Below, piece after piece: positions 24,491 through 32,907 of a DNA stretch of 64,000 bases. Position 1 is the stretch's first letter, and every line of letters starts with the position of its first letter. Position numbers and translations under genes: made by a program. The notes beneath the pieces were generated by a model, which worked only from the letters and a program-made list of their open reading frames with translations, was not told where the DNA came from and did not search any database. Source of the stretch: AAA044-D11 sp009705075 (GTDB taxonomy: Bacteria > Actinomycetota > Actinomycetes > Nanopelagicales > Nanopelagicaceae); contig OZ254179.1 of NCBI GenBank assembly GCA_965268675.1, positions 1,116,001-1,180,000 of the forward strand. Direction: 5' to 3'.

Positions 24491-25774
24491 ATGAATCGCT
24501 TACGAGAGTTTCTCCCAAATCGCGCTGACTATAAAAGTGCCCGCACTACTTGGCGTAAGGATTTGGTCGCCGGTATCACTGTAGGAATTGTCGCCCTCCC
24601 TTTAGCCCTGGCCTTTGGAATAACTACTGGTGCAGGTGCTTCTGCTGGATTAATCACTGCAATATTTGCCGGATTGCTAGCCGCAATATTCGGCGGCTCA
24701 AATTTTCAAGTTAGCGGTCCAACGGGAGCAATGACAGTCGTTCTTGTTCCACTTGTCACTAAATATGGCGTGGAGTCACTTATCCCACTTGGTTTTTTTG
24801 CCGGACTCTTAACACTTGTTCTTGGCCTACTACGCGCTGGTTCAATTATAAATCGGGTTCCATGGCCGGTCATGGAGGGATTCACCCTTGGAATTGCAAT
24901 TGTCATTGCGCTCCAACAGATTCCTACTGCTCTTGCTACTCCTTCAATTGATGGCGGAAGAACTGTAATTACTGCTTGGCGAACAATTCAGGGAGCTCTT
25001 GATGTTGGACTGAATTTTTCTGCGATTGCAATAGTTTTTCTTACTCTACTTATAAAGTTCACCTACCCAAAGATTGCCCATAAATTTCATATAAAGGCGC
25101 ATATTCCTGCTAGCTTCTTAGCAATCGTTATCAGTTCGCTAGTTGTAACAATATTTGGAATAGATATCCCAAAAGTAGGCGATCTACCAAAAGCAATTTT
25201 TCATATTCAAAAATTTGAATTATTTGGTCTTGGGGTTTATGAATTAATTATGGCTGTGATTGCTATTGCAATGCTTGCATCAATCGAATCTCTTCTCTCT
25301 GCCAGAGTCGCAGATCAACTCGCACATATCCACGATGACGCCCATAAATACCAACCGAATCGTGAGCTCTTCGGACAAGGTTTGGCTTCAATGTTTACTT
25401 CGCTAATCGGTGGAATGCCCGCTACCGGCGCTATCGCAAGAACTAGTGTGAATATTCGAGCAGGTTCAACTTCTAGACTTTCGGCAATCTTCCATGCCGC
25501 CTTCCTTCTTGCTGTTGTACTTGTTCTCTCTCCGATTATTTCTAATATCCCAACTTCTACGCTAGCCGGTGTATTGCTCGGGACTTCTTATCGAATGGCC
25601 AGTCCGGCAAATCTTAGAGAAATATTGAGAACAACCCGATTAGACTCTTCTATTCTTATAATTACAGCTTTAATTGTTATTTTTATTGATTTGATTTGGG
25701 GAATCGCAATTGGAACAGCACTTTATTTCTTATTTAGCAGAAGTTTTGTGCGGAGTCTTTTAAAGCGGAAGTAA
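24491..25774 (+). CDS. SulP family anion transporter lacking the STAS domain
   Basis: Membrane transporter for sulfate, bicarbonate or other anions. The 427 aa correspond to the 10-14 helix transport domain only: DLVAGITVGIVALPLALAFG near the start, SGPTGAMTVVLVPLV, and the SLIGGMPATGAIARTSVNI consensus region. The usual C-terminal cytosolic STAS domain is missing because the stop follows directly after the last helix (FVRSLLKRK). The 3-prime end overlaps the convergent gene at 25760 by 15 bp. A TAAGAT hexamer 9 nt before the ATG suggests a nearly leaderless mRNA. The anion cannot be told from sequence. Confidence 0.88.
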   Translation: MNRLREFLPNRADYKSARTTWRKDLVAGITVGIVALPLALAFGITTGAGASAGLITAIFAGLLAAIFGGSNFQVSGPTGAMTVVLVPLVTKYGVESLIPLGFFAGLLTLVLGLLRAGSIINRVPWPVMEGFTLGIAIVIALQQIPTALATPSIDGGRTVITAWRTIQGALDVGLNFSAIAIVFLTLLIKFTYPKIAHKFHIKAHIPASFLAIVISSLVVTIFGIDIPKVGDLPKAIFHIQKFELFGLGVYELIMAVIAIAMLASIESLLSARVADQLAHIHDDAHKYQPNRELFGQGLASMFTSLIGGMPATGAIARTSVNIRAGSTSRLSAIFHAAFLLAVVLVLSPIISNIPTSTLAGVLLGTSYRMASPANLREILRTTRLDSSILIITALIVIFIDLIWGIAIGTALYFLFSRSFVRSLLKRK

Positions 25775-26134
25775 GTAAATGATCAAGGTAATGGTTAAAG
25801 CTAATGAGAGCGCCTGAAGCAAAATTGAGATTGCAGTACGACGGTCTCTTTTCCGATCTTCAGCAGAAGCAACTCTTGATAATTTTCCGAGTGAACCAAA
25901 ATTGAAAGTTCCCATTAAGCCATATGCGAGACAGAATTTACGTCTTGATTGAATAAAGCCGATAGAAAAAATTAAAGCCGGCATAAATACACCAAAACGT
26001 GCGCTCTTTGCTGAATCTGAAGTTATAAGTCCAAAAGTTGTGATAATCGTAAGAACTAGGCCAATCAAGGCAACTAATTGGCGACGCCTAATTTCACCTT
26101 TACCAATGTTGCAAGAGCCTGCGATGTAATCCAT
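25760..26134 (-). CDS. Small membrane protein of unknown function
   Basis: No named family recognised. The 124 aa product begins MDYIAGSCNIGKGEIRRRQ, then has hydrophobic segments at about residues 20-38 (LVALIGLVLTIITTFGLI), 48-60, 68-80 and 104-124 (LLQALSLALTITLIIYLLPL), with a basic loop between the third and fourth. The Cys-Asn-Ile-Gly opening followed by a basic stretch looks like a conserved family signature, but I cannot name it. It follows the 48-aa small ORF by 10 nt, so they may be co-transcribed. It overlaps the SulP gene tail to tail. Confidence 0.7.
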   Translation of the reverse strand: MDYIAGSCNIGKGEIRRRQLVALIGLVLTIITTFGLITSDSAKSARFGVFMPALIFSIGFIQSRRKFCLAYGLMGTFNFGSLGKLSRVASAEDRKRDRRTAISILLQALSLALTITLIIYLLPL

Positions 26135-26144
26135 AAATATTTAA

Positions 26145-26291
26145 TTAAACAGTTTCGCGGTCTTCATCAGCAAAGACTTCATGATCGTCATCGCCGCTCT
26201 GTGCGACCCATTCAAAAGCTGCCTTAATTCCTGCAGCAATAACTGCAAGGAAGGTCAAGGTTGCCAGGAGGCGACGAATGGCTTTAATCAT
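26145..26291 (-). CDS. 48-aa small membrane protein (hypothetical)
   Basis: A short frame reading MIKAIRRLLATLTFLAV and on to an acidic tail (GDDDHEVFADEDRETV). Residues 8-27 form one hydrophobic helix, after a basic N terminus that predicts N-in topology. Support comes from a TAGATT hexamer placed exactly 6 nt before the ATG, as at other unit heads here, and from the gene sitting 10 nt ahead of the 25760 membrane gene. No homology is recognised. Confidence 0.6.
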   Translation of the reverse strand: MIKAIRRLLATLTFLAVIAAGIKAAFEWVAQSGDDDHEVFADEDRETV

Positions 26292-26297
26292 GGGATA

Positions 26298-26303
26298 AAT
26301 CTA
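26298..26303 (-). promoter_or_regulatory. -10 element of a leaderless promoter (48-aa small ORF)
   Basis: TAGATT on the minus strand, 6 nt (TATCCC) before the ATG at 26291. Confidence 0.45.
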
Positions 26304-26330
26304 CCCCACCATTTAACTTGCTGCCCTCTT

Positions 26331-27473
26331 CTAGGCCAGCGACACAATCCGAGAGATTGCCTCGCTAAGTATTTCCTCACTTGTCGCGAAATTTAGCCGA
26401 ACGAATTGCCCAGAAGTCGGGCCAAAGTGAATTCCCGAACTTAAGGCTAGCTTTGCATCTTTTAAAAGAACATCTCTTGGATTAGCTCCAAGATCTAATC
26501 GAGTGAGATCAAGCCAAGCTAGATAGGAAAAATCTGGGGTTCGATAACCAACAGTAGGCAACTTTTCGGTTAACAACTTAGAAATAAACTTTCTATTGCT
26601 ATCTAACGTCTCAATCACATCATCCAGCCACTCAACGCATTCATAAGCGGTGGCTGCTGCAATAGCGCCAAAGAGAGAAGCACGAAAATGAACAGCAGCA
26701 GGCATTGATTTAGCACGATCGTATTGCTTTGGATGGGCAGTAATAATGGTTGCGCATTTAAGACCGGCCAGGTTCCAGCTCTTACTTGCTGCTGTTACAC
26801 AAATACCAACTTCGCGAGCGGCTTCGCTGACCGCTAAGAACGGTGTGAAGTCAGATGCGCTATAGGTAAGTGGGGCATGTATTTCATCACTGAAAATCGT
26901 CACACCATACTTCTTCGCAAGTTCAGCGAGTTCGGCTAATTCATTCTTAGTGAATACCGTTCCGACCGGATTGTGTGGGCTACACAGAAAATGAATTTTC
27001 ACACCACTCTTGTATCCAACTTCTATTTCAGGAAGATTTAAGGTGTATTCCAGCCCAGATTTAGTAAGTGGCACATCGTGCGAAATACATTTCAATTCAG
27101 AGATCCAATTATTCATGTTGTGGTAAACCGGGGAATTAATCATTATTGAATCGCCTGGATTTACAATAGTTCTCGCCATCTCAACCATGCCAACACCGAC
27201 ATCGGTCGCAGTGAATACTTGTTCTGGATCAACCTCCCAACCCCATCTAGCCTTTGCAAATTTCGCTAGGTTGATTCCAAGTTCTGGAATGGGCCCAAGG
27301 TAACCAGTGTCAGAACCGCTAATCATCTCTTGAAGGGCATCTCGTATTGGTTTTGCAATTTCAAAATCCATCTCAGCGACTGGCAGAGGTAGGACATCAG
27401 CCGGAAACTCTCGCCACTTCTCGCTCTTGCGCAAATTTAACTGCGAAAGTGGAAGTGCAACCAGCTTGGACAT
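26331..27473 (-). CDS. MalY/PatB-type PLP aminotransferase or C-S lyase
   Basis: Fold-type I PLP enzyme of the class-II aminotransferase family closest to MalY/PatB, which cleave cystathionine and other C-S bonds. The 380 aa show the typical opening of LPLPVAEMDFEIAKPI, the MINSPVYHNM segment, CSPHNPVGTVF and SDEIHAPL for cofactor contacts, and the PLP lysine in ASKSWNLAGLKCA. It may supply homocysteine or recycle sulfur, fitting the CysM route elsewhere in the window. The ATG lies 4 nt after the terC stop, so it is second in a terC-malY unit. A true aminotransferase activity cannot be excluded. Confidence 0.85.
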   Translation of the reverse strand: MSKLVALPLSQLNLRKSEKWREFPADVLPLPVAEMDFEIAKPIRDALQEMISGSDTGYLGPIPELGINLAKFAKARWGWEVDPEQVFTATDVGVGMVEMARTIVNPGDSIMINSPVYHNMNNWISELKCISHDVPLTKSGLEYTLNLPEIEVGYKSGVKIHFLCSPHNPVGTVFTKNELAELAELAKKYGVTIFSDEIHAPLTYSASDFTPFLAVSEAAREVGICVTAASKSWNLAGLKCATIITAHPKQYDRAKSMPAAVHFRASLFGAIAAATAYECVEWLDDVIETLDSNRKFISKLLTEKLPTVGYRTPDFSYLAWLDLTRLDLGANPRDVLLKDAKLALSSGIHFGPTSGQFVRLNFATSEEILSEAISRIVSLA

Positions 27474-27476
27474 TTA

Positions 27477-28364
27477 TTAACTCCTCCGAGTTTTAACCAA
27501 ACTGATAATAGCGGTTAAAGCTAGTGTGACGATGATAAATCCAAGACTAACTTGCAACGATATATGTGGGATTTCAAAACTTCCGATGTGATCCCAATGT
27601 TGAGAGTGAAGAGCCTCAATAATCAACTTAATTCCGATGAAACCTAATATCGCCGATAACCCTTCAGTCAGATAAACCAGCTTCGTCATTAACCCACCGA
27701 TTAAGAAATAAAGCTGGCGCAGCCCCATGAGGGCAAAGATATTTGCGGTGACGATTATGTAAGGATCTTGTGTTAGCCCAAAGATGGCAGGAATTGAATC
27801 AAAGGCGAAGAGCACATCGGTCATAGCAATAGCAACCAGAGCTAAGGTAAAAGTTGATGCTCCCTTATTTCGAAGATGGGTGATGAACCTGCCCTCTTCC
27901 CACTCTTCTTCTTCGCTCTCTTTAATTAGCGTATAGGCGGTATAAATAAGGAAACCACCGAAGAAGAAGAAGATCCAAGAAAACTTACTTACAACAACTG
28001 ATCCAATTGCAATGAATCCACCACGCATAAGAAGTGAAGCAGCAATTCCAAAGAGTAAGACTAACTGTTCTTTCTCTTTTGCCACTTTTAACCTAGCTAA
28101 AATCAACACAAATACAAATAAATTATCAAAAGATAACGAATACTCAGTTAGCCAGCCGGCAAAAAATTCTTTCTGGGCTTGCCCGTCTTGCCAATGCCCA
28201 AGTGATATTCCAAAAGTTACGGCCAAAGCAATATAAAAGAGAGTCCACTTAACTGCGGTCCGCAATGATGTAACTTCATTACGTTGGCGATAAGCCATTA
28301 CAAAATCGAAGAGCAAAACTAAGAAAAGTATGCCGATTGTTGCTTCCCAAATTCCTAAACTCAT
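27477..28364 (-). CDS. TerC family integral membrane protein
   Basis: Polytopic protein of the TerC/Alx family, implicated in manganese export or metal loading of secreted proteins. The 295 aa have about nine helices, with the family motifs WLTEYSLSFDNLFVFVLI (membrane acidic residues) and TDVLFAFDSIPAIFGLTQDP. The ATG at 28364 lacks a Shine-Dalgarno sequence and has TATTTT 7 nt upstream, so this is the likely head of the transcript that continues into malY. Confidence 0.92.
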   Translation of the reverse strand: MSLGIWEATIGILFLVLLFDFVMAYRQRNEVTSLRTAVKWTLFYIALAVTFGISLGHWQDGQAQKEFFAGWLTEYSLSFDNLFVFVLILARLKVAKEKEQLVLLFGIAASLLMRGGFIAIGSVVVSKFSWIFFFFGGFLIYTAYTLIKESEEEEWEEGRFITHLRNKGASTFTLALVAIAMTDVLFAFDSIPAIFGLTQDPYIIVTANIFALMGLRQLYFLIGGLMTKLVYLTEGLSAILGFIGIKLIIEALHSQHWDHIGSFEIPHISLQVSLGFIIVTLALTAIISLVKTRRS

Positions 28365-28371
28365 GGTCGGT

Positions 28372-28377
28372 AAAATA
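28372..28377 (-). promoter_or_regulatory. -10 element of a leaderless promoter (terC)
   Basis: TATTTT on the minus strand with 7 nt (ACCGACC) to the ATG at 28364. Confidence 0.4.
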
Positions 28378-28444
28378 CGCTATTTTTCAAGATTCGTGAT
28401 GAAAAAGCCACATTCTGTGACTTAATCATTGGATTTCATTCCAA

Positions 28445-28987
28445 TTAGGAGTTAAAAGCGACACCAGTACTGGAATGGCAGTCATAACCATTTGGATTCT
28501 TAGCCAAGTACTTCTGGTGATACTCCTCGGCCAACCAATAAATATGTGGCTCGGCGCTTTCAATCTGAGTAACAATTTCGCCAATGCCCTCTGCCGATAA
28601 TAGTGACTGGTAAATAACTTTCGTTGCGAGCGCCTCTTGTAATTGTTCATCGCTAGTTGTAAAAATTGCGCTTCTATATTGGGTTCCTATATCTCCACCC
28701 TGCCTATTTAGTGAAGTTGGATCATGCATCTCCCAGAATTCCTTCAATAGCCTGCGATACGAAATTAGAGTTGGGTCAAAAGTTACACAAACAATTTCAG
28801 CATGATTTGTTACCCCGGTACAGACTTGTTCATAACTTGGATTTTCCCGATTTCCACCCATGTAACCAACGCTAGTTTCTACTACTCCGTCGAGATTCCA
28901 GAATCTGCGTTCAGCGCCCCAGAAGCAACCAGTCGCAAAAAAGGCTTTCGCCAGCTTCTTTTCGCCGAAATTTTCAGTGGATTTCAT
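28445..28987 (-). CDS. msrA: Peptide-methionine (S)-S-oxide reductase MsrA
   Basis: Repairs methionine-S-sulfoxide in oxidised proteins. The 180 aa protein has the catalytic cysteine C21 in ATGCFWGAE, then ETSVGYMGG and the conserved EFWEMHDPTSLNRQGGDIGTQYRS stretch, with EEYHQKYLAKNP near the C terminus. ATG at 28987. It stands as a single gene facing away from tRNA-Arg. No msrB is seen nearby. Confidence 0.96.
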   Translation of the reverse strand: MKSTENFGEKKLAKAFFATGCFWGAERRFWNLDGVVETSVGYMGGNRENPSYEQVCTGVTNHAEIVCVTFDPTLISYRRLLKEFWEMHDPTSLNRQGGDIGTQYRSAIFTTSDEQLQEALATKVIYQSLLSAEGIGEIVTQIESAEPHIYWLAEEYHQKYLAKNPNGYDCHSSTGVAFNS

Positions 28988-29060
28988 GGTTGAATCATTT
29001 CAGATATTTAGCAGGTAGAGTTCGCTCGTTCCAATTTTCAACTAAACTATCCAAAAATTG

Positions 29061-29132
29061 GCCCCCGTAGCTCAGTGGATAGAGCACCGCCCTCCGGAGG
29101 CGGGAGCGCAGGTTCGATTCCCGCCGGGGGCA
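29061..29132 (+). tRNA. tRNA-Arg (anticodon CCG)
   Basis: Acceptor GCCCCCG pairs with CGGGGGC. The anticodon stem CCGCC/GGCGG holds loop CTCCGGA, giving CCG, which reads CGG. The D-arm is GCTCAGTGGATAGAGC. The T-stem GCAGG/CCCGC has one A-C mismatch at its third pair. No CCA is encoded; the sequence after discriminator A continues CAAATC. Confidence 0.95.
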
Positions 29133-29267
29133 CAAATCACATAATCTGTTCACGAATGTCCTTGTTTACTCTGGCATTACACGGGAGAATACGTTCTATG
29201 TAACTGGTAGTTAATACCTTTTACTTCCCCCGATTTACCAAATATTCTTTAAAAGGAGCAATGAATC

Positions 29268-29537
29268 ATGGATTGGCGCCATCAATCTGCTTGCCGCGAT
29301 GAAGATCCAGAGCTCTTTTTTCCTGTCGGAAACACCGGCCCAGCCCTTGCCCAGATCGAAGAGGCAAAAAAAGTTTGTAATCGCTGCATTGTTAAAGAGC
29401 CATGTCTTGCTTGGGCTCTTGAGAGCGGACAGGACGCCGGAGTTTGGGGCGGACTTTCAGAGGATGAACGTCGCGCACTTAAGCGTCGCGCAGCTCGCAA
29501 CCGTGCTCGTCAACTAGAAAATCAAAATAACTTCTAG
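29268..29537 (+). CDS. whiB1: WhiB family [4Fe-4S] transcriptional regulator, WhiB1-type
   Basis: Redox- or nitric-oxide-sensitive iron-sulfur protein that in mycobacteria partners the principal sigma factor. The 89 aa protein opens MDWRHQSACRDEDPELFFPVG, nearly identical to mycobacterial WhiB1. The cluster cysteines are C9, C37, C40 and C46, the beta-turn is GVWGG at 58-62, and the C-terminal basic stretch is ALKRRAARNRAR. ATG 29268 has AAAGGAG at spacing 10; an overlapping ATG 6 nt upstream is out of frame. Convergent with pdtaS, as whiB1 is in mycobacteria. Half-sites ATTACACG and TGTAACT lie upstream at 29176 and 29199. Confidence 0.95.
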   Translation: MDWRHQSACRDEDPELFFPVGNTGPALAQIEEAKKVCNRCIVKEPCLAWALESGQDAGVWGGLSEDERRALKRRAARNRARQLENQNNF

Positions 29538-29559
29538 TTACCTTTGATTTACCTTTGAT
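29538..29559. repeat. Two tandem 11-bp units filling the whiB1/pdtaS gap
   Basis: TTACCTTTGAT occurs twice head to tail, starting on the base after the whiB1 stop and ending at the pdtaS stop. The whole intergenic space consists of the duplication. Confidence 0.85.
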
Positions 29560-31016
29560 TAAAACTTTAAAACAGCCTGTGTCTCACTGCCAACGCGAAC
29601 CAATTGAATACTCCCCTTTAATTCATTCTCGGTTAGAGTCTTAACAATCTGTAGCCCAAGATTCGAAGATTGATCCCAATTAAAGTCATCGGGTAGGCCT
29701 ACTCCATCATCAATGATTTTAACTTCACAATGGCTGGATTCTCTTGCAACTTCAACCCGCAAATTATCACCAGTATTAGCCAGCCCATGCTCTAGAGCAT
29801 TATGAATTAGCTCGGTTATGACTAGAGAAAGTGGAGTGGCAATTTGGGAGTCGAAGGTTCCAAAAGTTCCGATCTTCTTTACACTAATTTTATGCGTGCT
29901 TAATTCAATTGCGTTGTGAACAATTCGATCATAGACCTCATCAAAGGCAACTGATTCGGTAGAACTATTTGAAAGAGTTTCGTGAACTATCGCAATGGAG
30001 GCAACTCTTCTAACTGCTTCCTCAAGTGCAATCTTTGCAGTTTCATCTTCTACACGTCTAGATTGCAATCTGAGCAGAGCGGAAACAGTCTGCAAATTAT
30101 TCTTTACGCGGTGATGGATTTCTCGAATTGTTACATCTTTTGTGACAAGAGCCCGATCTCTTCTACGTAATTCTGTTACGTTGTGGAGAAGTATTATCGC
30201 TCCGATGTGATCCTCGCCAGCGACAAGTGGCATCACCAATAAATCAAATATTCCACTCTCATTTTCAAACTCTTCTCGGCGTAAATTTTTTCCGCTCATA
30301 ATGCTGCGCCAGGGCTCATCTGTTGGGGCACTTAAATTTGGTTTTACACTTTCAATTACATCACCAAGTAAATGTCCCTCTAGCTCACCACTCCACCCTG
30401 CTCTATTAAATGCAGATCTAGCATTTGGACTGGCATAAGTAATTTGGCCGGAAGAATCTAATCGAATCAATCCGTCGCCAACCCGAGGCGCGGATTCAGA
30501 GCGATAAAAACTATTTTGGATTGGAAATGTTCCCTCGGCGACCATCTGGTAGATCTTGTGCGCTATTTCTCGGTAATTGAGTTCTAATCGAGATGGTGAA
30601 CGCATTAATTCTGCATTTCGATGACGTGAAATCACTGCGATTACTCGGCCATCGAAGAAAACAGGAACCGTCTCTTCTTTAATCAATAATTCGCCAACTT
30701 TTTCAGCCTCAGAATCTCGATCAATCTCGCCGGTTGAAAGTGCGCCATCAATCCTCGGATTACTGCCCCAAGCAATTACTTCCCCAATTACATCGTGGGC
30801 GAAAACAGTAGCGGCCGTCGTAGGTCGAATATGTGACATCGCAATATGTCCATCTGGCCAAGATTGATAATCGCGACGTTTTGGAATCCAGAGAATTAAA
30901 TCTGCAAATGATAAATCAGAGAGAAGTTGCCATTCGGCGAGCAACTCCATTAATCGAGCGCGATCGTCCTCAGTTAGCGCGGTTTGTGATGCAATCAGTT
31001 CATCTATAGATAACAA
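29559..31016 (-). CDS. pdtaS: PdtaS-like sensor histidine kinase
   Basis: Cytosolic kinase of the HisKA_2 group; in mycobacteria PdtaS phosphorylates the antiterminator PdtaR. The 485 aa have an N-terminal GAF-like domain (about 1-155), a PAS domain (about 175-285), the dimerisation helix IREIHHRVKNNLQTVSALL with the phospho-acceptor histidine at 301/302, and an HATPase_c domain (VITELIHNALEHGL, DDGVGLPDDF, LGLQIV). Start TTG 31016 agrees with the mycobacterial N terminus (ELLAEWQLLSDLSFADL). The partner PdtaR is not in this window. Synteny with whiB1 supports the assignment. Confidence 0.9.
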   Translation of the reverse strand: MLSIDELIASQTALTEDDRARLMELLAEWQLLSDLSFADLILWIPKRRDYQSWPDGHIAMSHIRPTTAATVFAHDVIGEVIAWGSNPRIDGALSTGEIDRDSEAEKVGELLIKEETVPVFFDGRVIAVISRHRNAELMRSPSRLELNYREIAHKIYQMVAEGTFPIQNSFYRSESAPRVGDGLIRLDSSGQITYASPNARSAFNRAGWSGELEGHLLGDVIESVKPNLSAPTDEPWRSIMSGKNLRREEFENESGIFDLLVMPLVAGEDHIGAIILLHNVTELRRRDRALVTKDVTIREIHHRVKNNLQTVSALLRLQSRRVEDETAKIALEEAVRRVASIAIVHETLSNSSTESVAFDEVYDRIVHNAIELSTHKISVKKIGTFGTFDSQIATPLSLVITELIHNALEHGLANTGDNLRVEVARESSHCEVKIIDDGVGLPDDFNWDQSSNLGLQIVKTLTENELKGSIQLVRVGSETQAVLKF

Positions 31017-31051
31017 GATTGTTCACCGCCTAATCCATGAGTCGATAGCTT

Positions 31052-32110
31052 CTAATGCACTTCCTGTGCGATCCTACCAATCTCCGAGATCGCCTTACCA
31101 AACCCACTCTCCCGTTTAGCGGGCTCGGCCAGATTGCTGTTTATTCGCTCATTTATCGGCAGGATAAAGGAGGTTTCACCATCACACATTTTCTTGAATC
31201 TATTAGCCAAAGCCCGGTCTTCACGCGAAGCCCCAGATTGATTCAAAATATAAATGATTGGCAATTTTCTTAGAAGGACTGGAAACTGTGACATGAACTG
31301 TTCTAGTCGTATCAAACTCAAACCATTTGATTTACAGAGATAAATCAACGCCGTAGTTTCTTCGAGAGTTCTATTTATAAATCCTGCCTGCCACCTACGA
31401 TCATTCACTACTTCCTCAAGTGGCGGAAGAGAACCGAGGTCTACGATAGAAACCTTAGAAGAATCAGCGATTTTAAGATCTGTTGACTTTTCATTTAATG
31501 CTAGGTTAACAAGACTTAGATTCTCACTATTGTTTTCAGCTCTGCCCATAAAGTATTCAAGGGCAGGTGCGCGAATATCTGCATCGTAAATAATTACTTT
31601 AGAGTCCGATGCCAAATAATTTGCAAGATTCAAAGCAATCGAACTTCTTCCAGGAGCGCCAACGGTTCCAGTTATTGTGATAACGCATGGCCTCTGGGGC
31701 TTATCTTTACCTGACTTTATATTTTCTGGGTTTCCAATCCCACTAGTAAACCCACTTTCAAAGCTATCGATTGAATTCTCGATTATCAATGGGAGCCTTA
31801 GCTGACCTCGAATGTGCGTCATTAATTTATGTGAATTTGTTTCAATATCATCAATTGAAATATGAGTCACTCTCGTATTAGCCAGGCTATTTAGAACTTC
31901 AGAATCATAATCTGGTAAATCGCTTTTGAAAATAACAACAGTTCTCAGTGCCTCACTTCTTTCCTGCAAAAATTCCACCAGGCTTGACATATCAATCGCC
32001 CGATAAATGATGCTCCAACCTTGACTAAAAAGTAGTTGTGAAACAAAATCCTCGCAATCTGCATCGCTTATCGCTGTTACAACTTGAAGTTGAGGTATCT
32101 CAGAGCGCAT
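31052..32110 (-). CDS. CpaE/MinD-like ATPase-fold protein (Tad-type)
   Basis: Resembles the pilus-assembly or septum-site CpaE/Ssd group: a receiver-like N-terminal region (about 1-110) followed by a MinD-type domain opening at VITITGTVGAPGRSSIALNLA. The P-loop GAPGRSS has arginine where MinD and ParA have the lysine, and lacks the deviant Walker signature lysine, so ATP hydrolysis may be reduced. Later motifs are VIIYDADIRAPALEYF and IVDLGSLPP. I use ATG 32110 (352 aa, MRSEIPQ); a TTG at 32125 would lengthen the overlap with the CpaB-like gene. Pairing with that gene supports a Tad/Flp role. It is about 29 kb from the TadB/C cluster. Confidence 0.75.
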   Translation of the reverse strand: MRSEIPQLQVVTAISDADCEDFVSQLLFSQGWSIIYRAIDMSSLVEFLQERSEALRTVVIFKSDLPDYDSEVLNSLANTRVTHISIDDIETNSHKLMTHIRGQLRLPLIIENSIDSFESGFTSGIGNPENIKSGKDKPQRPCVITITGTVGAPGRSSIALNLANYLASDSKVIIYDADIRAPALEYFMGRAENNSENLSLVNLALNEKSTDLKIADSSKVSIVDLGSLPPLEEVVNDRRWQAGFINRTLEETTALIYLCKSNGLSLIRLEQFMSQFPVLLRKLPIIYILNQSGASREDRALANRFKKMCDGETSFILPINERINSNLAEPAKRESGFGKAISEIGRIAQEVH

Positions 32111-32771
32111 TTCGTACCACCACAATTCTTGAATTGTTCAAAGTTGATAGAAGGCTCATTACATCCGATTCAGGAATCTTGAGAACAATTCCAATATCTC
32201 CACCCATATCTTTAGACTTGATATCTATGCTCTCTACATCAACCCCCTCGGAAATGAGCTCTGTCTGCCGGTTCTTCTGAGAATTTAAGTCAGGCAGTGG
32301 TAACAAGTAAATATCAACGCTCTGTCCAGAGAGAAGATCACCTGGGAGATCATTTCTAGCTATTTTAAGTGGCACACTTCGGATCCGCTCCCCTCTAAAA
32401 TTCTTAGTCAGTGCGGAAGTTGGAATTAGTTCGCCATTTGAAACACCTCTCGTTGCAACTAGATTGATAATCTTTGAGCTCCCCGAAAAATAGCGAGCAG
32501 CACTTGTCGGCAAGAAAACTTTTATCTCTTTTATATTCTTCGAAGTAACCAGATCACCGCTTGCTAGATTTCCATTTGCCGACCACACGCTCACAGATCT
32601 ATTGGCTTTACCTGTGATAGCAAAGGCTGCGAGGAGTGAAATCACTAAGAGGCCAATTGCAAAATAGGTCTTGGCTGTAGCGCGCTTTAGCGCCAAATCT
32701 TTCAAATTATCTAGATTGATGGAGCCTACGTTTTGGATATTTCTCTTTCTCATATTCTTCACATTTCTCAT
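32100..32771 (-). CDS. CpaB/RcpC-like SAF-domain protein
   Basis: Single-pass envelope protein of the Flp pilus assembly type. The 223 aa start basic, then a transmembrane helix at about residues 34-54 (TYFAIGLLVISLLAAFAIT), then an SAF domain (ASGDLVTSKNIKEIKVFLP, GVSNGELIPTSAL) and a C-terminal part with LPGDLLSGQSVDIYLLPLPD. CpaB proteins sit at the periplasmic or outer side of Tad secretons. The stop overlaps the CpaE-like start by 11 nt. The start at 32771 is uncertain: an in-frame ATG at 32753 is equally possible. Confidence 0.78.
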   Translation of the reverse strand: MRNVKNMRKRNIQNVGSINLDNLKDLALKRATAKTYFAIGLLVISLLAAFAITGKANRSVSVWSANGNLASGDLVTSKNIKEIKVFLPTSAARYFSGSSKIINLVATRGVSNGELIPTSALTKNFRGERIRSVPLKIARNDLPGDLLSGQSVDIYLLPLPDLNSQKNRQTELISEGVDVESIDIKSKDMGGDIGIVLKIPESDVMSLLSTLNNSRIVVVRNAL

Positions 32772-32907
32772 GGGCTATTGATATCGAAATAGGTGAGGAA
32801 GAATTTTGTAATATCCACAGGATTACATTCCGTATCGGAGAGTAAATATCTAAAAGTTCATCCTTTGGGAGGAAGTATCAACGTAGATTGAGCGGGAGCC
32901 TGTCGCC

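Noticed and set aside
29133..29267. CRP-type site upstream of whiB1 (TCACA and TTCAC motifs)
   Set aside because: The two half-sites are direct rather than inverted and do not match TGTGA-N6-TCACA.
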